A program made the translations under genes and the position numbers. A model generated the notes under the pieces. The model worked only from the letters and a program-made list of their open reading frames with translations. It was not told the origin of the DNA and searched no databases. 64,000 nt of DNA, from positions 434,001-498,000 of the forward strand of contig NZ_SZPZ01000003.1 in the NCBI RefSeq assembly GCF_005233875.1, written 5' to 3'. Numbering within the stretch: the stretch's first letter is position 1; every line of letters begins with the position of its first letter. Of this stretch, positions 25,199-34,391 are shown piece after piece. Origin of the DNA: Kribbella jiaozuonensis. GTDB lineage: Bacteria > Actinomycetota > Actinomycetes > Propionibacteriales > Kribbellaceae.

Positions 25199-25678
25199 CT
25201 AGTCGGTTTGATGCAAGCGTTGGGCTGCGGTGTCGGTGCGTTGGCTGACCGGCTGGACGCCCTTGACGCGGCCCAGACCGAACAGGGGCATGTTTCCGTA
25301 GATGGTTTCGGTGTTGCCGGCCGGTACGACGTACGTCTCGTGCCAGATGCCGACCGCGCCGCCCTTGAACGACTTGCGGAAGTACTCGACCCAGGCCGGC
25401 CGGTGCGTGCGGTTCGTGTCGCCGGCGAATGCCTGGAGTTTCTCGACCGATTCCCAGTACTGGATCAGCGTGATTCCGCGCCACGTCGGCAGCGTCCGGA
25501 ACCCGAGCAGGCCGCTTTCCTTGTCCTTCATCAACTCGGTCAGCATCGGCCCCATCGCCTTCGCCACCGGCAGCCACTCGCGGACCTTGAACACCGAGTT
25601 GACCCGCATCCCGATCAGGAAGACGACCACCTCCCCGTCGTACGCCGCGGTCTGCCGCCCCTCGATCACGTCACCCAT
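25199..25678 (-). CDS. DUF4188 domain-containing protein (monooxygenase-like)
   Basis: 159 aa from the ATG at 25678, preceded by GAGGGGTGG. It has GEVVVFLIGMRVNSVFKVRE, then TLIQYWESVEKLQAFA and GIWHETYVV, typical of DUF4188, a ferredoxin-like fold related to heme-oxygenase-type and phenylacetaldoxime-dehydratase-like proteins. The function is not established. It stands alone on the minus strand between an MFS gene and a divergent methyltransferase gene. Confidence 0.85.
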   Translation of the reverse strand: MGDVIEGRQTAAYDGEVVVFLIGMRVNSVFKVREWLPVAKAMGPMLTELMKDKESGLLGFRTLPTWRGITLIQYWESVEKLQAFAGDTNRTHRPAWVEYFRKSFKGGAVGIWHETYVVPAGNTETIYGNMPLFGLGRVKGVQPVSQRTDTAAQRLHQTD

Positions 25679-25864
25679 GCCGCCACCCCTCACCCTTTGG
25701 AAGACAGTCTCAATTCAATCCTCTGTAAAGGCCATCGGCGGACGCGCCGGAGCTGGTGGCAAGAGCACTCCGGAGCGATAGTGTCGTTCTGCCGGGTGTC
25801 ACGGTCCGTCGTGCACCGGTTACGATGGCTCTTCAGTTCTGAGCGCTGCGCGGATGGGAATTTC

Positions 25865-26710
25865 ATGGCTGAATCGCAGGATGCCGACGTCGACCCGCGG
25901 ATGTACGAGCAGCTGAAGCTCGACCGGCCGCACGGCGCTCGGGTGTACGACTACTTCCTGGGCGGGAAGGACAACTTCGCGATCGACCGGCAGGCCGCCG
26001 AGCACTTGCTCCAGGCGTTCCCCGGCTTCCGCACCGCCGCCCTCTCGAACCGGATGTGGATGCACCGCGCGGCCAAGTTCGCCGCCGAGCAGGGCATCAC
26101 CCAGTTCCTCGACGTCGGTACCGGTATCCCGACCAGCCCGAACCTGCACGAGGTCGTCCAGGAGATCACTCCCGCGGCGCACGTGGTGTACGCCGACAAC
26201 GACCCGATCGTGCTCGCGCACTCCCGCGCGCTGCTGGTCAGCAAGCCGGAGGGCAAGACGGCGTACCTCGAGGCCGACGTCACCGACCCGCAGGCGATCC
26301 TGGCGTCCGACGAGGTCAAGGAGCTGATCGACTTCGACAAGCCGGTCGCGCTCAGCATCGTCGGTGTCTTCCACTACCTGCCCGACGCGCTGAAGCCGTA
26401 CGACCTGGTCCGCCAGCTCGTCGAGCCGCTGGCGCCCGGATCGCTGCTGATCTTCTCGCACTGCACGCCGGACTTCGCGCCGGAGCTGTGGGAGCGGGCG
26501 ATGGTGGTCTACAAGGCCGACGGCGGTGACGCGCAGGTCCGCTCGAAGGAAGAGGTCACCCGCTTCTTCGAGGGCACCGAGCTGATCGAGCCCGGCGTCG
26601 TGTCGCCGTTCCGGTGGTACCCGGACGACGAGACCCAGCGCCTGGTCGACAAGGGCGAGTTCACCGACATCATGTGCAGCCTGTGGGTCGGAGTCGGCCG
26701 CAAGCCGTAG
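25865..26710 (+). CDS. SAM-dependent methyltransferase, DUF574 family
   Basis: 281 aa. It carries the family-specific start DRPHGARVYDYFLGGKDNFAIDR, the SAM motif FLDVGTGIPTSPNLHEV and VVYADNDPIVLAHSRALL. The DUF574 (PF04672) family is greatly expanded in actinomycetes, and most members have unknown substrates. The ATG at 25865 fits the family; the long open frame to its left does not code. The thioesterase gene follows after 15 bp, so they may be co-transcribed. Confidence 0.93.
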   Translation: MAESQDADVDPRMYEQLKLDRPHGARVYDYFLGGKDNFAIDRQAAEHLLQAFPGFRTAALSNRMWMHRAAKFAAEQGITQFLDVGTGIPTSPNLHEVVQEITPAAHVVYADNDPIVLAHSRALLVSKPEGKTAYLEADVTDPQAILASDEVKELIDFDKPVALSIVGVFHYLPDALKPYDLVRQLVEPLAPGSLLIFSHCTPDFAPELWERAMVVYKADGGDAQVRSKEEVTRFFEGTELIEPGVVSPFRWYPDDETQRLVDKGEFTDIMCSLWVGVGRKP

Positions 26711-26725
26711 TCCTAGGCTGTCCGC

Positions 26726-27142
26726 ATGGACCGCAGCGCGTATCCGCACCACCTCGCGATCACGCTGCGGTGGAAGGACAACGACGTCTACGGGCACGTC
26801 AACAACGTCGAGTACTACAGCTTCTTCGACACCGTGATCAACGACTTCCTGATCCGGTTCGGCGGTCTCGACATTCACGGCGGTGACGTGATCGGGCTGT
26901 GCGTGGACTCGCAGTGCACGTTCAAGCAATCGCTCGAGTTCCCGGGCGTCGTGGATGCGGCGTTGCGGTGCGGTCAGCTCGGGAACTCCAGCGTGCGGTA
27001 CGAGATCGCCCTGTTCCGCGAGGGATCGGACGAGCCGGCCGCGACCGGCCGGTTCGTGCACGTCTTCGTCACGCGCGCGGATCGCCGCCCGGTGCCGGTC
27101 CCGGACCACATCCGCGAGGCTCTCGAAGGGATCACGGGATGA
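26726..27142 (+). CDS. Hotdog-fold acyl-CoA thioesterase (4HBT family)
   Basis: 138 aa. The N-terminal WKDNDVYGHVNNVEYYSFFDT is the 4-hydroxybenzoyl-CoA-thioesterase/YbgC-type motif with the catalytic aspartate. It hydrolyses acyl-CoA thioesters in the cytoplasm; the acyl group is unknown. The ADH gene starts inside its last codons (ATGA overlap), so the pair forms an operon. Confidence 0.9.
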   Translation: MDRSAYPHHLAITLRWKDNDVYGHVNNVEYYSFFDTVINDFLIRFGGLDIHGGDVIGLCVDSQCTFKQSLEFPGVVDAALRCGQLGNSSVRYEIALFREGSDEPAATGRFVHVFVTRADRRPVPVPDHIREALEGITG

Positions 27143-28239
27143 TCGTGCGCGGCGCCGTACTGCGGGAGATGGGCCTGCCGGCGCCGTACGCCGCGTCGCG
27201 CCCGCTGCGGATCGAAGAGGTGGAGCTGGCACCGCCCGGTCCGGGGGAGTTGCTGGTCCGGATCCGCGCGGCCGGCCTGTGCCACTCGGACCTCTCGGTG
27301 ATCGACGGCTCCCGCCCCCGCGTCATGCCGATGCTCCTCGGCCACGAGGCAACTGGTGTCGTGCTCGAGTCGGCGGCTGCCGGTTTCGCGCCTGGCGACG
27401 TCGTGGCGTGCGCCTTCGTCCCCGCGTGCGGCGCTTGCGGACCGTGCGCGGAGGGCCGAGCCGCGCTGTGCGAACCCGGGGCTGCCGCAAACACCGCAGG
27501 CACCCTGCTGAGCGGCGCCCGCCGCCTGACCGACGTACACCACCATCTGGGTGTCTCCGGCTTTGCGGATCATGCGGTGATCTCGGCGCATTCGGCCGTC
27601 AAGATCGATCCGGCCCTCCCGCCCGAGATCGCCGCGCTCTTCGGCTGCGCAGTCATGACCGGCGTGGGCGCGGTAGTAAACACAGCGCAGGTCCGCGCCG
27701 GCCGCAGCGCAGTCGTCTTCGGCCTCGGCGGCGTCGGCCTGTCCGCCTTGCTCGGCGCCGTCCTGGTCGGAGCGCATCCGATCGTCGCGGTAGACGTCGT
27801 ACCGGCGAAGCTGGAGTTGGCGCTACAACTGGGCGCGACAGTTGCCGTCGACGCCCGTGATGCGGTCGACCAGGTCCGCGAGGCCACCGCGGGCGGAGCC
27901 GACTACGCCTTCGAGACAGTCGGCAGCGCGAAGGTGCTCGAGCAGGCGTACGCCGCCACCCGCCGCGGCGGGACCACCGTCACCGTTGGGCTACCGCATC
28001 CGTCGCAGTCGTTCAGCGTGCCCGCGGTCAGCCTGGTCGCGGAGGAGCGCACGGTGAAGGGCTCGTACCTCGGCTCGTCGGTGCCGTCACGCGACATCCC
28101 GCGGTACGTCGCCCTGTACCAAGCCGGCCGCCTCCCGGTCGACCGGCTGCTGACCGCGACCGTCGGGCTCGACGACCTGAACCAGGCCTTCGACGACCTG
28201 GCCGCAGGTACGTCGATCCGTCAGGTGTTGCTGTTCTGA
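27139..28239 (+). CDS. Zinc-dependent alcohol dehydrogenase (MDR family)
   Basis: 366 aa. Catalytic zinc ligands in AGLCHSDLSVIDG and LLGHEATG plus Cys in LFGCAVMTG; structural zinc loop CGACGPCAEGRAALC with four cysteines; cofactor site VVFGLGGVGLSALLG with Asp in VAVDVVPAK, indicating NAD. It oxidises alcohols or reduces aldehydes; the mycothiol/formaldehyde-type (class III) subgroup is similar but not proven. The 3' end overlaps the convergent YCII gene by 19 bp. Confidence 0.92.
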   Translation: MIVRGAVLREMGLPAPYAASRPLRIEEVELAPPGPGELLVRIRAAGLCHSDLSVIDGSRPRVMPMLLGHEATGVVLESAAAGFAPGDVVACAFVPACGACGPCAEGRAALCEPGAAANTAGTLLSGARRLTDVHHHLGVSGFADHAVISAHSAVKIDPALPPEIAALFGCAVMTGVGAVVNTAQVRAGRSAVVFGLGGVGLSALLGAVLVGAHPIVAVDVVPAKLELALQLGATVAVDARDAVDQVREATAGGADYAFETVGSAKVLEQAYAATRRGGTTVTVGLPHPSQSFSVPAVSLVAEERTVKGSYLGSSVPSRDIPRYVALYQAGRLPVDRLLTATVGLDDLNQAFDDLAAGTSIRQVLLF

Positions 28240-28667
28240 AGGTTCTCGGCGGCCTTCTGGAACGTCTCTTCGTTGCGGTCGCGCGCTTCGCTGGTGTAGT
28301 TGTCACCGAAGAATTCGGCGGTCGGGACAGGGCGGATCTCCAGCTCGCCGTCGGTGCGGCCGTCCGCCGCCACACATCGCCAGCCCCACTCGATCGCTTC
28401 CTGGCGGGACGCCACCTCGATCAGGCAGAACCCGGCGATCAGCTCCTTGGTCTCGGCGAACGGGCCGTCGATCACCCGGCGCTGCTTCTCGTCGTCGAAC
28501 CCGAGCCGGAAACCCATCGAACTCGGCAGCAGTCCGTCACCAGCAAGCAGGACGCCCTTCTCGGCCATCTCCGCCATCACCAGACCCATCGCGGTCAGGC
28601 TCTCCTCGCTCGGCAGCCCACCCGCCTCGGACTCCTCGCTCGCCTTGAAGATCATCATGTAGCGCAT
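28221..28667 (-). CDS. YCII-related (DGPF-type) protein, second copy, without adjacent sigma factor
   Basis: 148 aa from the ATG at 28667, which follows GGAGGGG. It starts MRYMMIFKASEESEAGG and has VIDGPFAETKELIAGF, the DGPF signature. It is a paralogue of the 5154-5531 protein but only distantly similar. No ECF sigma gene lies next to it, and I do not see TGTCGA in its short upstream region. The very long open frame that extends upstream over the protease genes is antisense and not coding. Confidence 0.9.
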   Translation of the reverse strand: MRYMMIFKASEESEAGGLPSEESLTAMGLVMAEMAEKGVLLAGDGLLPSSMGFRLGFDDEKQRRVIDGPFAETKELIAGFCLIEVASRQEAIEWGWRCVAADGRTDGELEIRPVPTAEFFGDNYTSEARDRNEETFQKAAENLQNSNT

Positions 28668-28805
28668 CTGAGGCCCCTCCCAAGTCGGCGTTAAATACCG
28701 AGACGAATCTAGACCGGGAAGGGGACCTTCGGGCAGGCTACGCACAGTGCGTGCCCACGCACGAGATGTGAGGCCGCCCCGGAGTCCCTGAGGAGGACCC
28801 CAAGC

Positions 28806-30251
28806 ATGCACACCCGCCCCCGCCGGATCGGCGCCCTCGCCGTAGCCGGTGCAGTTGTCTTCGGAGCCGTCGCAGTCGTCGTCAGCAACCAGGCCGACGC
28901 CCAGCAGCCCGCTCCGCTCCCCATCGACCAGTTGCTCGGCCAGGAACTCCAGGGCAAGGCCGCGCTCGGCCGGGTCCAGTCCCGGCTTCCCGAGGTCGCC
29001 TCCCGCAACGGCGTCCCCGCCACCCAGCTCGAGCGGATTCTCGCCACTGACAAGACCGCCTGGCTCGACCATGGCGGCAAGCTGTTCTACCGCGAGCCCG
29101 TCGCGACCGCGACCGAGCGGAAGTCCGCCGCGGCTCCGTCCCCGCGCTGGGCTCGGGCAGCGGTCGCCGCCGCGACCGGTCCGGCCTTCGAGCTGCACAG
29201 CAAGCCGGGCTCGAACCGGGTGATCTATCTGGACTTCGACGGCCAGACGATCAGCGGTACGGCGTGGAACACCGGCGGCAAGCCGGCCACGGTCAACGTC
29301 ACGCCGTACGACACCGACGGCAATCCGAACAACTGGAGCACCGCGGAGCAGGACGTCGTACGCGATGTCTGGGCCCGGGTCGCCGAGGACTACGCGCCAT
29401 TCGACGTGGACGTGACCACGCAGCAGCCGACCGCCGCGGCGATCGACCGGACCGGCTCGTCCGACCAGCAGTACGGCACGCGTGTGCTGATCGACCCGAC
29501 CACCTGGTACCAGTCCGGCTGCGGGTGCGGCGGGGTCGCGTACGTCGGTGTGTACGACAACACCAGCCAGCACTCGTACTACCAACCCGCGCTCGTGTTC
29601 ACGAAGGGCGTCGGCACCGGTGCGAAGAACATCGCCGAGGCCGCGGCACACGAGGCCGGCCATAACGTCGGGCTCTCGCACGACGGCACGGCGTCGGTCG
29701 GGTACTACGCGGGGCACGGCGCCTGGGCGCCGATCATGGGCGTTGGCTACTCCAAGGCGATCAGCCAGTGGAGCAAGGGTGAGTACACCGGTGCGAACAA
29801 CAAGGAAGACGACTTCGCGGTGATCGGCCAGAACGGGCTGGCACTGCGGGCCGACGACCACGGCAACGGCACCTCCGACGCCACTGCTCTGACGCTCGGG
29901 ACCAGTGTGAAGGGCATCTACGCGAACGACTCCGACGTCGACACATTCCGGATCGACCTCGCGGCCGGCACGTTCACCTGCGCCGCTGCTGCTGCCGCCT
30001 CGGGTGCGGACCTCGACATCAAGCTTCAGCTGCTCAACTCGTCCGGTGCTGTCGTCGCAACCGCTGACCCGGCGGCCGGGCAGTCCAGCGCGGCCACGCC
30101 GACCGGTCTGGGCGCGAGTATCAGCCGCCAGGTCACCGCGGGTCGCTACTACCTGCGGATCGAGAACACCGGGTACGGCAGCCCGCTGAACACCGGCTAC
30201 TCGACGTACGGCAGTCGCGGCGCCTACTCGGTCCGCGTCACCGCGGGCTGA
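28806..30251 (+). CDS. Secreted metzincin-type zinc metalloprotease (first of a tandem pair)
   Basis: 481 aa. Signal peptide (RRIGALAVAGAVVFGAVAVVV, cut near ADAQQ), a propeptide-like segment to about residue 120, then a catalytic domain with VIYLDFDGQT and the zinc motif HEAGHNVGLSHD from residue 282, with a Met-turn candidate PIMGVGY. A C-terminal pre-peptidase-like beta domain of about 110 residues ends in NTGYSTYGSRGAYSV. A cysteine pair sits in SGCGCGG. Extracellular proteolysis is expected. GAGGAGG ribosome-binding region. It is separated from its paralogue by a strong terminator. Confidence 0.88.
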   Translation: MHTRPRRIGALAVAGAVVFGAVAVVVSNQADAQQPAPLPIDQLLGQELQGKAALGRVQSRLPEVASRNGVPATQLERILATDKTAWLDHGGKLFYREPVATATERKSAAAPSPRWARAAVAAATGPAFELHSKPGSNRVIYLDFDGQTISGTAWNTGGKPATVNVTPYDTDGNPNNWSTAEQDVVRDVWARVAEDYAPFDVDVTTQQPTAAAIDRTGSSDQQYGTRVLIDPTTWYQSGCGCGGVAYVGVYDNTSQHSYYQPALVFTKGVGTGAKNIAEAAAHEAGHNVGLSHDGTASVGYYAGHGAWAPIMGVGYSKAISQWSKGEYTGANNKEDDFAVIGQNGLALRADDHGNGTSDATALTLGTSVKGIYANDSDVDTFRIDLAAGTFTCAAAAAASGADLDIKLQLLNSSGAVVATADPAAGQSSAATPTGLGASISRQVTAGRYYLRIENTGYGSPLNTGYSTYGSRGAYSVRVTAG

Positions 30252-30261
30252 CACCCGAACC

Positions 30262-30302
30262 ACCCGGGGCCGTCGATCCCACCGAGATCGACGGCCCCGG
30301 GT
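30262..30302 (+). terminator. Strong terminator-type hairpin between the tandem proteases
   Basis: ACCCGGGGCCGTCGATC (30262-30278) pairs perfectly over 17 bp with 30286-30302 across a 7-nt loop. No T-tract follows, as is common in actinomycetes. Confidence 0.8.
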
Positions 30303-30353
30303 TCTGGGGGGAACCGCCCAAAACCGGGGGGAATCCTGTGAGGAGGATTCCGA

Positions 30354-31784
30354 GTGAGTAGATTCCGCCGTACCGGCGCGCTCGCGTGCGCTGGTGCCGT
30401 CGTACTTGGAGGTCTGGCCGTCGCCGCCGGCACCCAGGCCGATGCGCAGCAGACACCCGTCGATCAGCTGCTGTCGCAAACCTTGGCGGGTGGCGCCGCG
30501 CTCGGCAAGGTCCAGTCGAGACTCGCCGATGTTGCCGACCACAACCGGATGCCTGTGGACAAGCTCCGGCAGATCCTTGCCACCGACAAGACCGCGTGGC
30601 TCGATGCCGACAGCAAACTGTTCTTCCGCGAGCCTGGCCTGACCAGTGCGCAGAAGGCTCCCGAGGCGTCGCCCCGCTGGGCAAGCGCCGCCGTCGCCGG
30701 CGCGACCGGTCCTGCGTTCGAGCTGCACAGCAAGCCTGGCTCGAACCGCGTGCTCTACCTGGACTTCGACGGCCACACCATCACCGGTACGGCGTGGAAC
30801 GCGTCGAAGGGCATCGACCCGGTGAACGTATCGGCGTACGACACCGATGGTGACCCGGCGAACTACAGCACCGCCGAGCAGGACGTGGTCCACGAGGTGT
30901 GGGCCCGGGTCGCCGAGGACTACTCGACCTTCGACGTCGACGTGACGACTCAGGAGCCGCCGCAGTCCGCGATCGACCGGTCGGGTGCGTCGGACGAGCA
31001 GTACGGCACGCGTGTGCTGATCGACCCGGACACCTGGTACCAGTCCGGCTGCGGTTGTGGCGGCGTCGCGTACGTCGGGGTCTACGACAGCACGAGCCAG
31101 CACGACTACTACCAGCCGGCGCTGGTGTTCACGAAGGGCGTCGGTACCGGCGCGAAGAACCTCGCCGAGGCGGCGTCGCACGAGGCCGGTCACAACGTCG
31201 GGCTTTCACATGACGGCACGTCGACGGTCGGCTACTACCAGGGTCATGGCGCGTGGGCGCCGATCATGGGCGTTGGCTACTACCGCGGCATCAGTCAGTG
31301 GAGCAAGGGCGAGTACGCCGACGCGAACAACAAGGAAGACGACTACGCGGTCGTCGGCACGCACGGTCTGGCTCTCCGCGCCGACGAGGCCGGTGGCACG
31401 ACTGGCGACGCCGCTGCGCTGACGGTCGGTACGCCGGTGTCCGGGATCATCGCGGCCGAGGACGACACCGACGTGTACCGCGTCGACGTGAGTGCCGCGG
31501 GCAACTACACGGCGTCGGCGAGCCCGGCGCCGACCGGGGGCAACCTCGACATCAAGCTGGACCTGCTCGACGGGTCGGGCGCGGTCGTCGCGTCGAACGA
31601 CCCGGCCTCGGGACAGAGCGACGCCGGTACGCCGACAGGCCTCGGCGCGAGTGTTAGCGGCGCCCTCCAGCCGGGTACGTATTACCTGCGGATCGACAAT
31701 GTCGGCTACGGCGACCCGCTCAACACCGGCTACTCGACGTACGGCAGCCGCGGTGCCTACACCCTGAACGTTTCGCCCTCCTGA
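30354..31784 (+). CDS. Secreted metzincin-type zinc metalloprotease (second of a tandem pair)
   Basis: 476 aa from a GTG following GAGGAGG. It has the same architecture as the upstream gene: signal peptide, prosegment, VLYLDFDGHT, zinc motif HEAGHNVGLSHD, PIMGVGYYRG and a C-terminal pre-peptidase-like domain. Large stretches are nearly identical to the first copy, while the prodomain and C-terminal domain differ more, so this is a gene duplication with divergence. It has its own ribosome-binding site, and the terminator upstream implies its own promoter in a short 50-bp spacer. Confidence 0.88.
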   Translation: MSRFRRTGALACAGAVVLGGLAVAAGTQADAQQTPVDQLLSQTLAGGAALGKVQSRLADVADHNRMPVDKLRQILATDKTAWLDADSKLFFREPGLTSAQKAPEASPRWASAAVAGATGPAFELHSKPGSNRVLYLDFDGHTITGTAWNASKGIDPVNVSAYDTDGDPANYSTAEQDVVHEVWARVAEDYSTFDVDVTTQEPPQSAIDRSGASDEQYGTRVLIDPDTWYQSGCGCGGVAYVGVYDSTSQHDYYQPALVFTKGVGTGAKNLAEAASHEAGHNVGLSHDGTSTVGYYQGHGAWAPIMGVGYYRGISQWSKGEYADANNKEDDYAVVGTHGLALRADEAGGTTGDAAALTVGTPVSGIIAAEDDTDVYRVDVSAAGNYTASASPAPTGGNLDIKLDLLDGSGAVVASNDPASGQSDAGTPTGLGASVSGALQPGTYYLRIDNVGYGDPLNTGYSTYGSRGAYTLNVSPS

Positions 31785-31786
31785 AC

Positions 31787-31827
31787 CCTGGGGCTGGTCG
31801 GCCTCTGGCGGACTGACCAGCCCCAGG
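31787..31827. terminator. Bidirectional terminator hairpin between convergent genes
   Basis: CCTGGGGCTGGTC (31787-31799) and GACCAGCCCCAGG (31815-31827) form a perfect 13-bp stem with a 15-nt loop, three bases after the protease stop and just before the convergent M20 stop. Confidence 0.8.
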
Positions 31828-31834
31828 CCAGGGC

Positions 31835-33034
31835 TTACGCCGGCACCAGATGATGTACGGCGAGCTGAGCCAGCGCCGCCGCCTGATCCGCGAGAACGGC
31901 GTCGTCGAACCGAACGATGCTCGAATGGTTCGACGGCGCCTCCTCTGCGGAGATGTCGTCCGGCCGCGCGCCGACCATCACGAACGTGCCGGGCACCTCC
32001 TTCAGCACCATCGAGAAGTCCTCGGCTCCCATCAACGGGTTCGCCAAGTCCTGGACTCGGTCGGCGCCGAAGAGGTCGGTGAGGACCTGGGACGTCTCCT
32101 TGGTGCGAGCGGCATCGTTCAGCGTGACCGGGTACTGCGGGTTGAGTCGCGCGTCGACCGTGCAGCCGTGCGCGGCCGCGATCCGCTCGGCCAGCGCGGG
32201 TAGTTCACGGGTCAGCTGGGCGAGTGTTGCGTCGGACAACGTCCGTACGGTCGCGCCGAGGCGGGCCGTGTTCGGGATGACGTTGATCGCGACGCCGGCC
32301 TCGAGCTGCGTCACGGTGATGACCACGGGATCGAACACGTTCACCCGGCGCGTTGCGTATGTCTGCAACGCGAGCACCAACTCCGCCACCACCGGCACCG
32401 GGTCGACGGTCCGGTCGGGCATCGATCCGTGGCCGCCCTTGCCGCGGACGGTGATGTGCAGCTGGTTCGAACTGGCCATCATCGTGCCCGTCCGCATCTG
32501 GAAGACGCCCTTCCCAGCCTGCGCCCAGACGTGCAGCGCGTACGCCGCGATCGGCTTGTCACCCGTCGCCTGCAGCAGTCCTTCGCGCAGCATGTAGCCC
32601 GCTCCACCGAGGCCTTCCTCGCCCGGCTGGAACATGAAGATCACGTTGCCCCGCAGCTCCTCGCGATGAGCGCTGAGCAACTGGGCGGCTCCGACCAGGC
32701 CCGCTGTGTGCAGGTCGTGGCCGCAGGCATGCATGTTCCCGTTCTCCGCCGCGTACTCGAGCCCGGTCTCCTCGACCACCGGCAACGCGTCCATGTCCCC
32801 GCGCAACAACACCGTCGGCCCCGGCGCACCACCCCGCAGTACCGCCACCACGGAGGTCAGCTCCTTGCCGGCCGTCACCTCCAACGGCAACCCACCGATG
32901 GCATCCAGCACCAACGCCTGAGTCCCCGGCAACTGCAACCCCACCTCAGGCACCCGATGCAAACCCCGCCGCAACTCCACCAACCCAGCCGCAATCCCCG
33001 CACCCTCACCAACAAACTCCACCAACGCCTCCAC
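31835..33034 (-). CDS. M20 family amidohydrolase (hippurate/N-acyl-amino-acid hydrolase type)
   Basis: 399 aa from a GTG. Dinuclear-metal motifs LLRGDMDALPVVEE, HACGHDLHTA, FQPGEEGLGGA and LHVWA are intact, as is the dimerisation-domain motif GKGGHGSMPDRTVDP. The family removes N-acyl or N-carbamoyl groups from amino acids or peptides in the cytoplasm. It is a single gene. Its upstream region is the low-complexity stretch 33035-33377. Confidence 0.93.
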   Translation of the reverse strand: MEALVEFVGEGAGIAAGLVELRRGLHRVPEVGLQLPGTQALVLDAIGGLPLEVTAGKELTSVVAVLRGGAPGPTVLLRGDMDALPVVEETGLEYAAENGNMHACGHDLHTAGLVGAAQLLSAHREELRGNVIFMFQPGEEGLGGAGYMLREGLLQATGDKPIAAYALHVWAQAGKGVFQMRTGTMMASSNQLHITVRGKGGHGSMPDRTVDPVPVVAELVLALQTYATRRVNVFDPVVITVTQLEAGVAINVIPNTARLGATVRTLSDATLAQLTRELPALAERIAAAHGCTVDARLNPQYPVTLNDAARTKETSQVLTDLFGADRVQDLANPLMGAEDFSMVLKEVPGTFVMVGARPDDISAEEAPSNHSSIVRFDDAVLADQAAALAQLAVHHLVPA

Positions 33035-33377
33035 TCACCACCCAACAAACCCGACCCCCGACACCGTACCCACCACCACCCCACCCACCCGCCACCCAGC
33101 CGCCAGCCGCCGCCAGCCGCCGCCAGCCAGGGGCCGCGCAGCCGGTGCCCACCCCCACCGCCCAGCCGTCGGTCACCTGCCGCCGTCCGCCGCCGCCCGC
33201 GTGCTGAGGTCGTTCGGCAAGCAGCCGCCGGCGACGGCACCAGGCAACGCAGGAGATTGTCAGCGGTCACCTACCGGCCCACCCGCAAGTCAGCCGCCGT
33301 CGGTCGCCCGCCGGCCACATGCAGCTGTTCACCTGCAGCTGTTCACCTGCCGGTGGCCAGCTGACGGGCACGTGGCG
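33035..33377. repeat. Low-complexity intergenic stretch with short tandem repeats
   Basis: This is 343 bp without a credible gene. It is rich in GCCGCC/CAGCC repeats (about 33099-33131). GCAGCTGTTCACCT at 33321-33334 is exactly repeated at 33335-33348. It must contain the M20 promoter, but I cannot place it. The rest shows nothing recognisable. Confidence 0.6.
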
Positions 33378-34376
33378 TCAGTCGCCTGGCGATCTGGATG
33401 GGCCGGGCGTTGGGCGGCGGTCGGCGGGTTTGGCGTTCCAGCTTGGGCGGTGAGGTGAGTCTCCGCCGTTGGTGTGCGGACCTTCTGCGGCGTGGTCGTC
33501 GCGGCGTGGCTTGTGGAGTGGGGTTGTGGCGCCGAGGCCGGCGTCGAGTGTTCGGCGCAGGTCCTGGTTTCCGGACCACTCGGCGGCGATCTTCTCGACT
33601 TCCGCGCTCGCCTGCCGGAAAGCGCTCCGTCCCGCCAGAGCGGATATGGCAACGTCGGAGGGGTCTTTCGAGTTGTAGTCGTGGACAGTGGCGAGCGGCG
33701 CATGCATCGCCTCGGCGATCCGCCTGATGGCGTCCGCCTTCGCGGTCTCCGGAACCAGCTCGCTCAAATGCTTCGAGTACAGGAGCTCCGCGGCGACCGG
33801 GAACTTCTGCGCCGAGTTCACCACCGCCATCCGGCGGATGACCTCGTCGGCGTCCAACCCGACATCCGCGCCGACAGCCGCACTGAACGAGTCGACCGCA
33901 GGAACGTAAGCCCCGTAGGCCCCCGCCTGTGCCCCACTGATACGGGGAGCGACCTGCTCGAGACCGAGCCTGGTGATGAAGTTGTTGAGTTCGTTCTGCG
34001 TCGCGCGCTCGGTGACAGCTTCCTCGAACGTTCTGTGAGCTTTGCCCTCATACGCATCGAGCGGGAAAGCCAGCGACGTACCCGGGCCGGCCAGCAGGTG
34101 GATGTTCTCGTGGAAGACTGTGCGCAGAGCTTCGCGGTACCTGTCCAGAGTCTCGCTGTCGTGCTGCTGACCTGCGCGATCGAACATCTCCCGCAGCGGC
34201 TCGATGACATCGAGTGGGTGGTACTTGATCGAGCCGTCCCACGACACGCCGGACACTTCCTGGGTGTCGTGCGGGAGCACTACGTACTGGTTGTTCCAGG
34301 ACGAGTGGTGCGCCTGCAGGACCGCCACGGTGACGGCGGCCTGCACCTGCATCAGTTCATCGAAGCTGGAGACCAT
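33378..34376 (-). CDS. Unrecognised cytoplasmic HExxH protein B (putative zincin)
   Basis: 332 aa, no signal peptide or membrane helix. Zinc-protease-like HENIH at residues 89-93 is followed 29 residues after its first histidine by EEAVTE (118-123), which could supply a third ligand as in gluzincins. Shared with the 34903-36156 protein are SxDEL at the N-terminus, W-N around residue 27, WDG, PLRxM and YRExL, and the AYxAxVPAV segment. The last 55 residues are polar, His/Pro/Arg-rich and probably disordered. An AAGGA ribosome-binding site precedes the ATG. No known family is recognised. Confidence 0.75.
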   Translation of the reverse strand: MVSSFDELMQVQAAVTVAVLQAHHSSWNNQYVVLPHDTQEVSGVSWDGSIKYHPLDVIEPLREMFDRAGQQHDSETLDRYREALRTVFHENIHLLAGPGTSLAFPLDAYEGKAHRTFEEAVTERATQNELNNFITRLGLEQVAPRISGAQAGAYGAYVPAVDSFSAAVGADVGLDADEVIRRMAVVNSAQKFPVAAELLYSKHLSELVPETAKADAIRRIAEAMHAPLATVHDYNSKDPSDVAISALAGRSAFRQASAEVEKIAAEWSGNQDLRRTLDAGLGATTPLHKPRRDDHAAEGPHTNGGDSPHRPSWNAKPADRRPTPGPSRSPGD

Positions 34377-34391
34377 CTGCGCAGTCCTTGT

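Noticed and set aside
28667..31193. Very long minus-strand frame extending upstream from the YCII gene over both protease genes
   Set aside because: Only the last 148 codons match a family and have a ribosome-binding site; the rest is antisense to the two metalloprotease genes.
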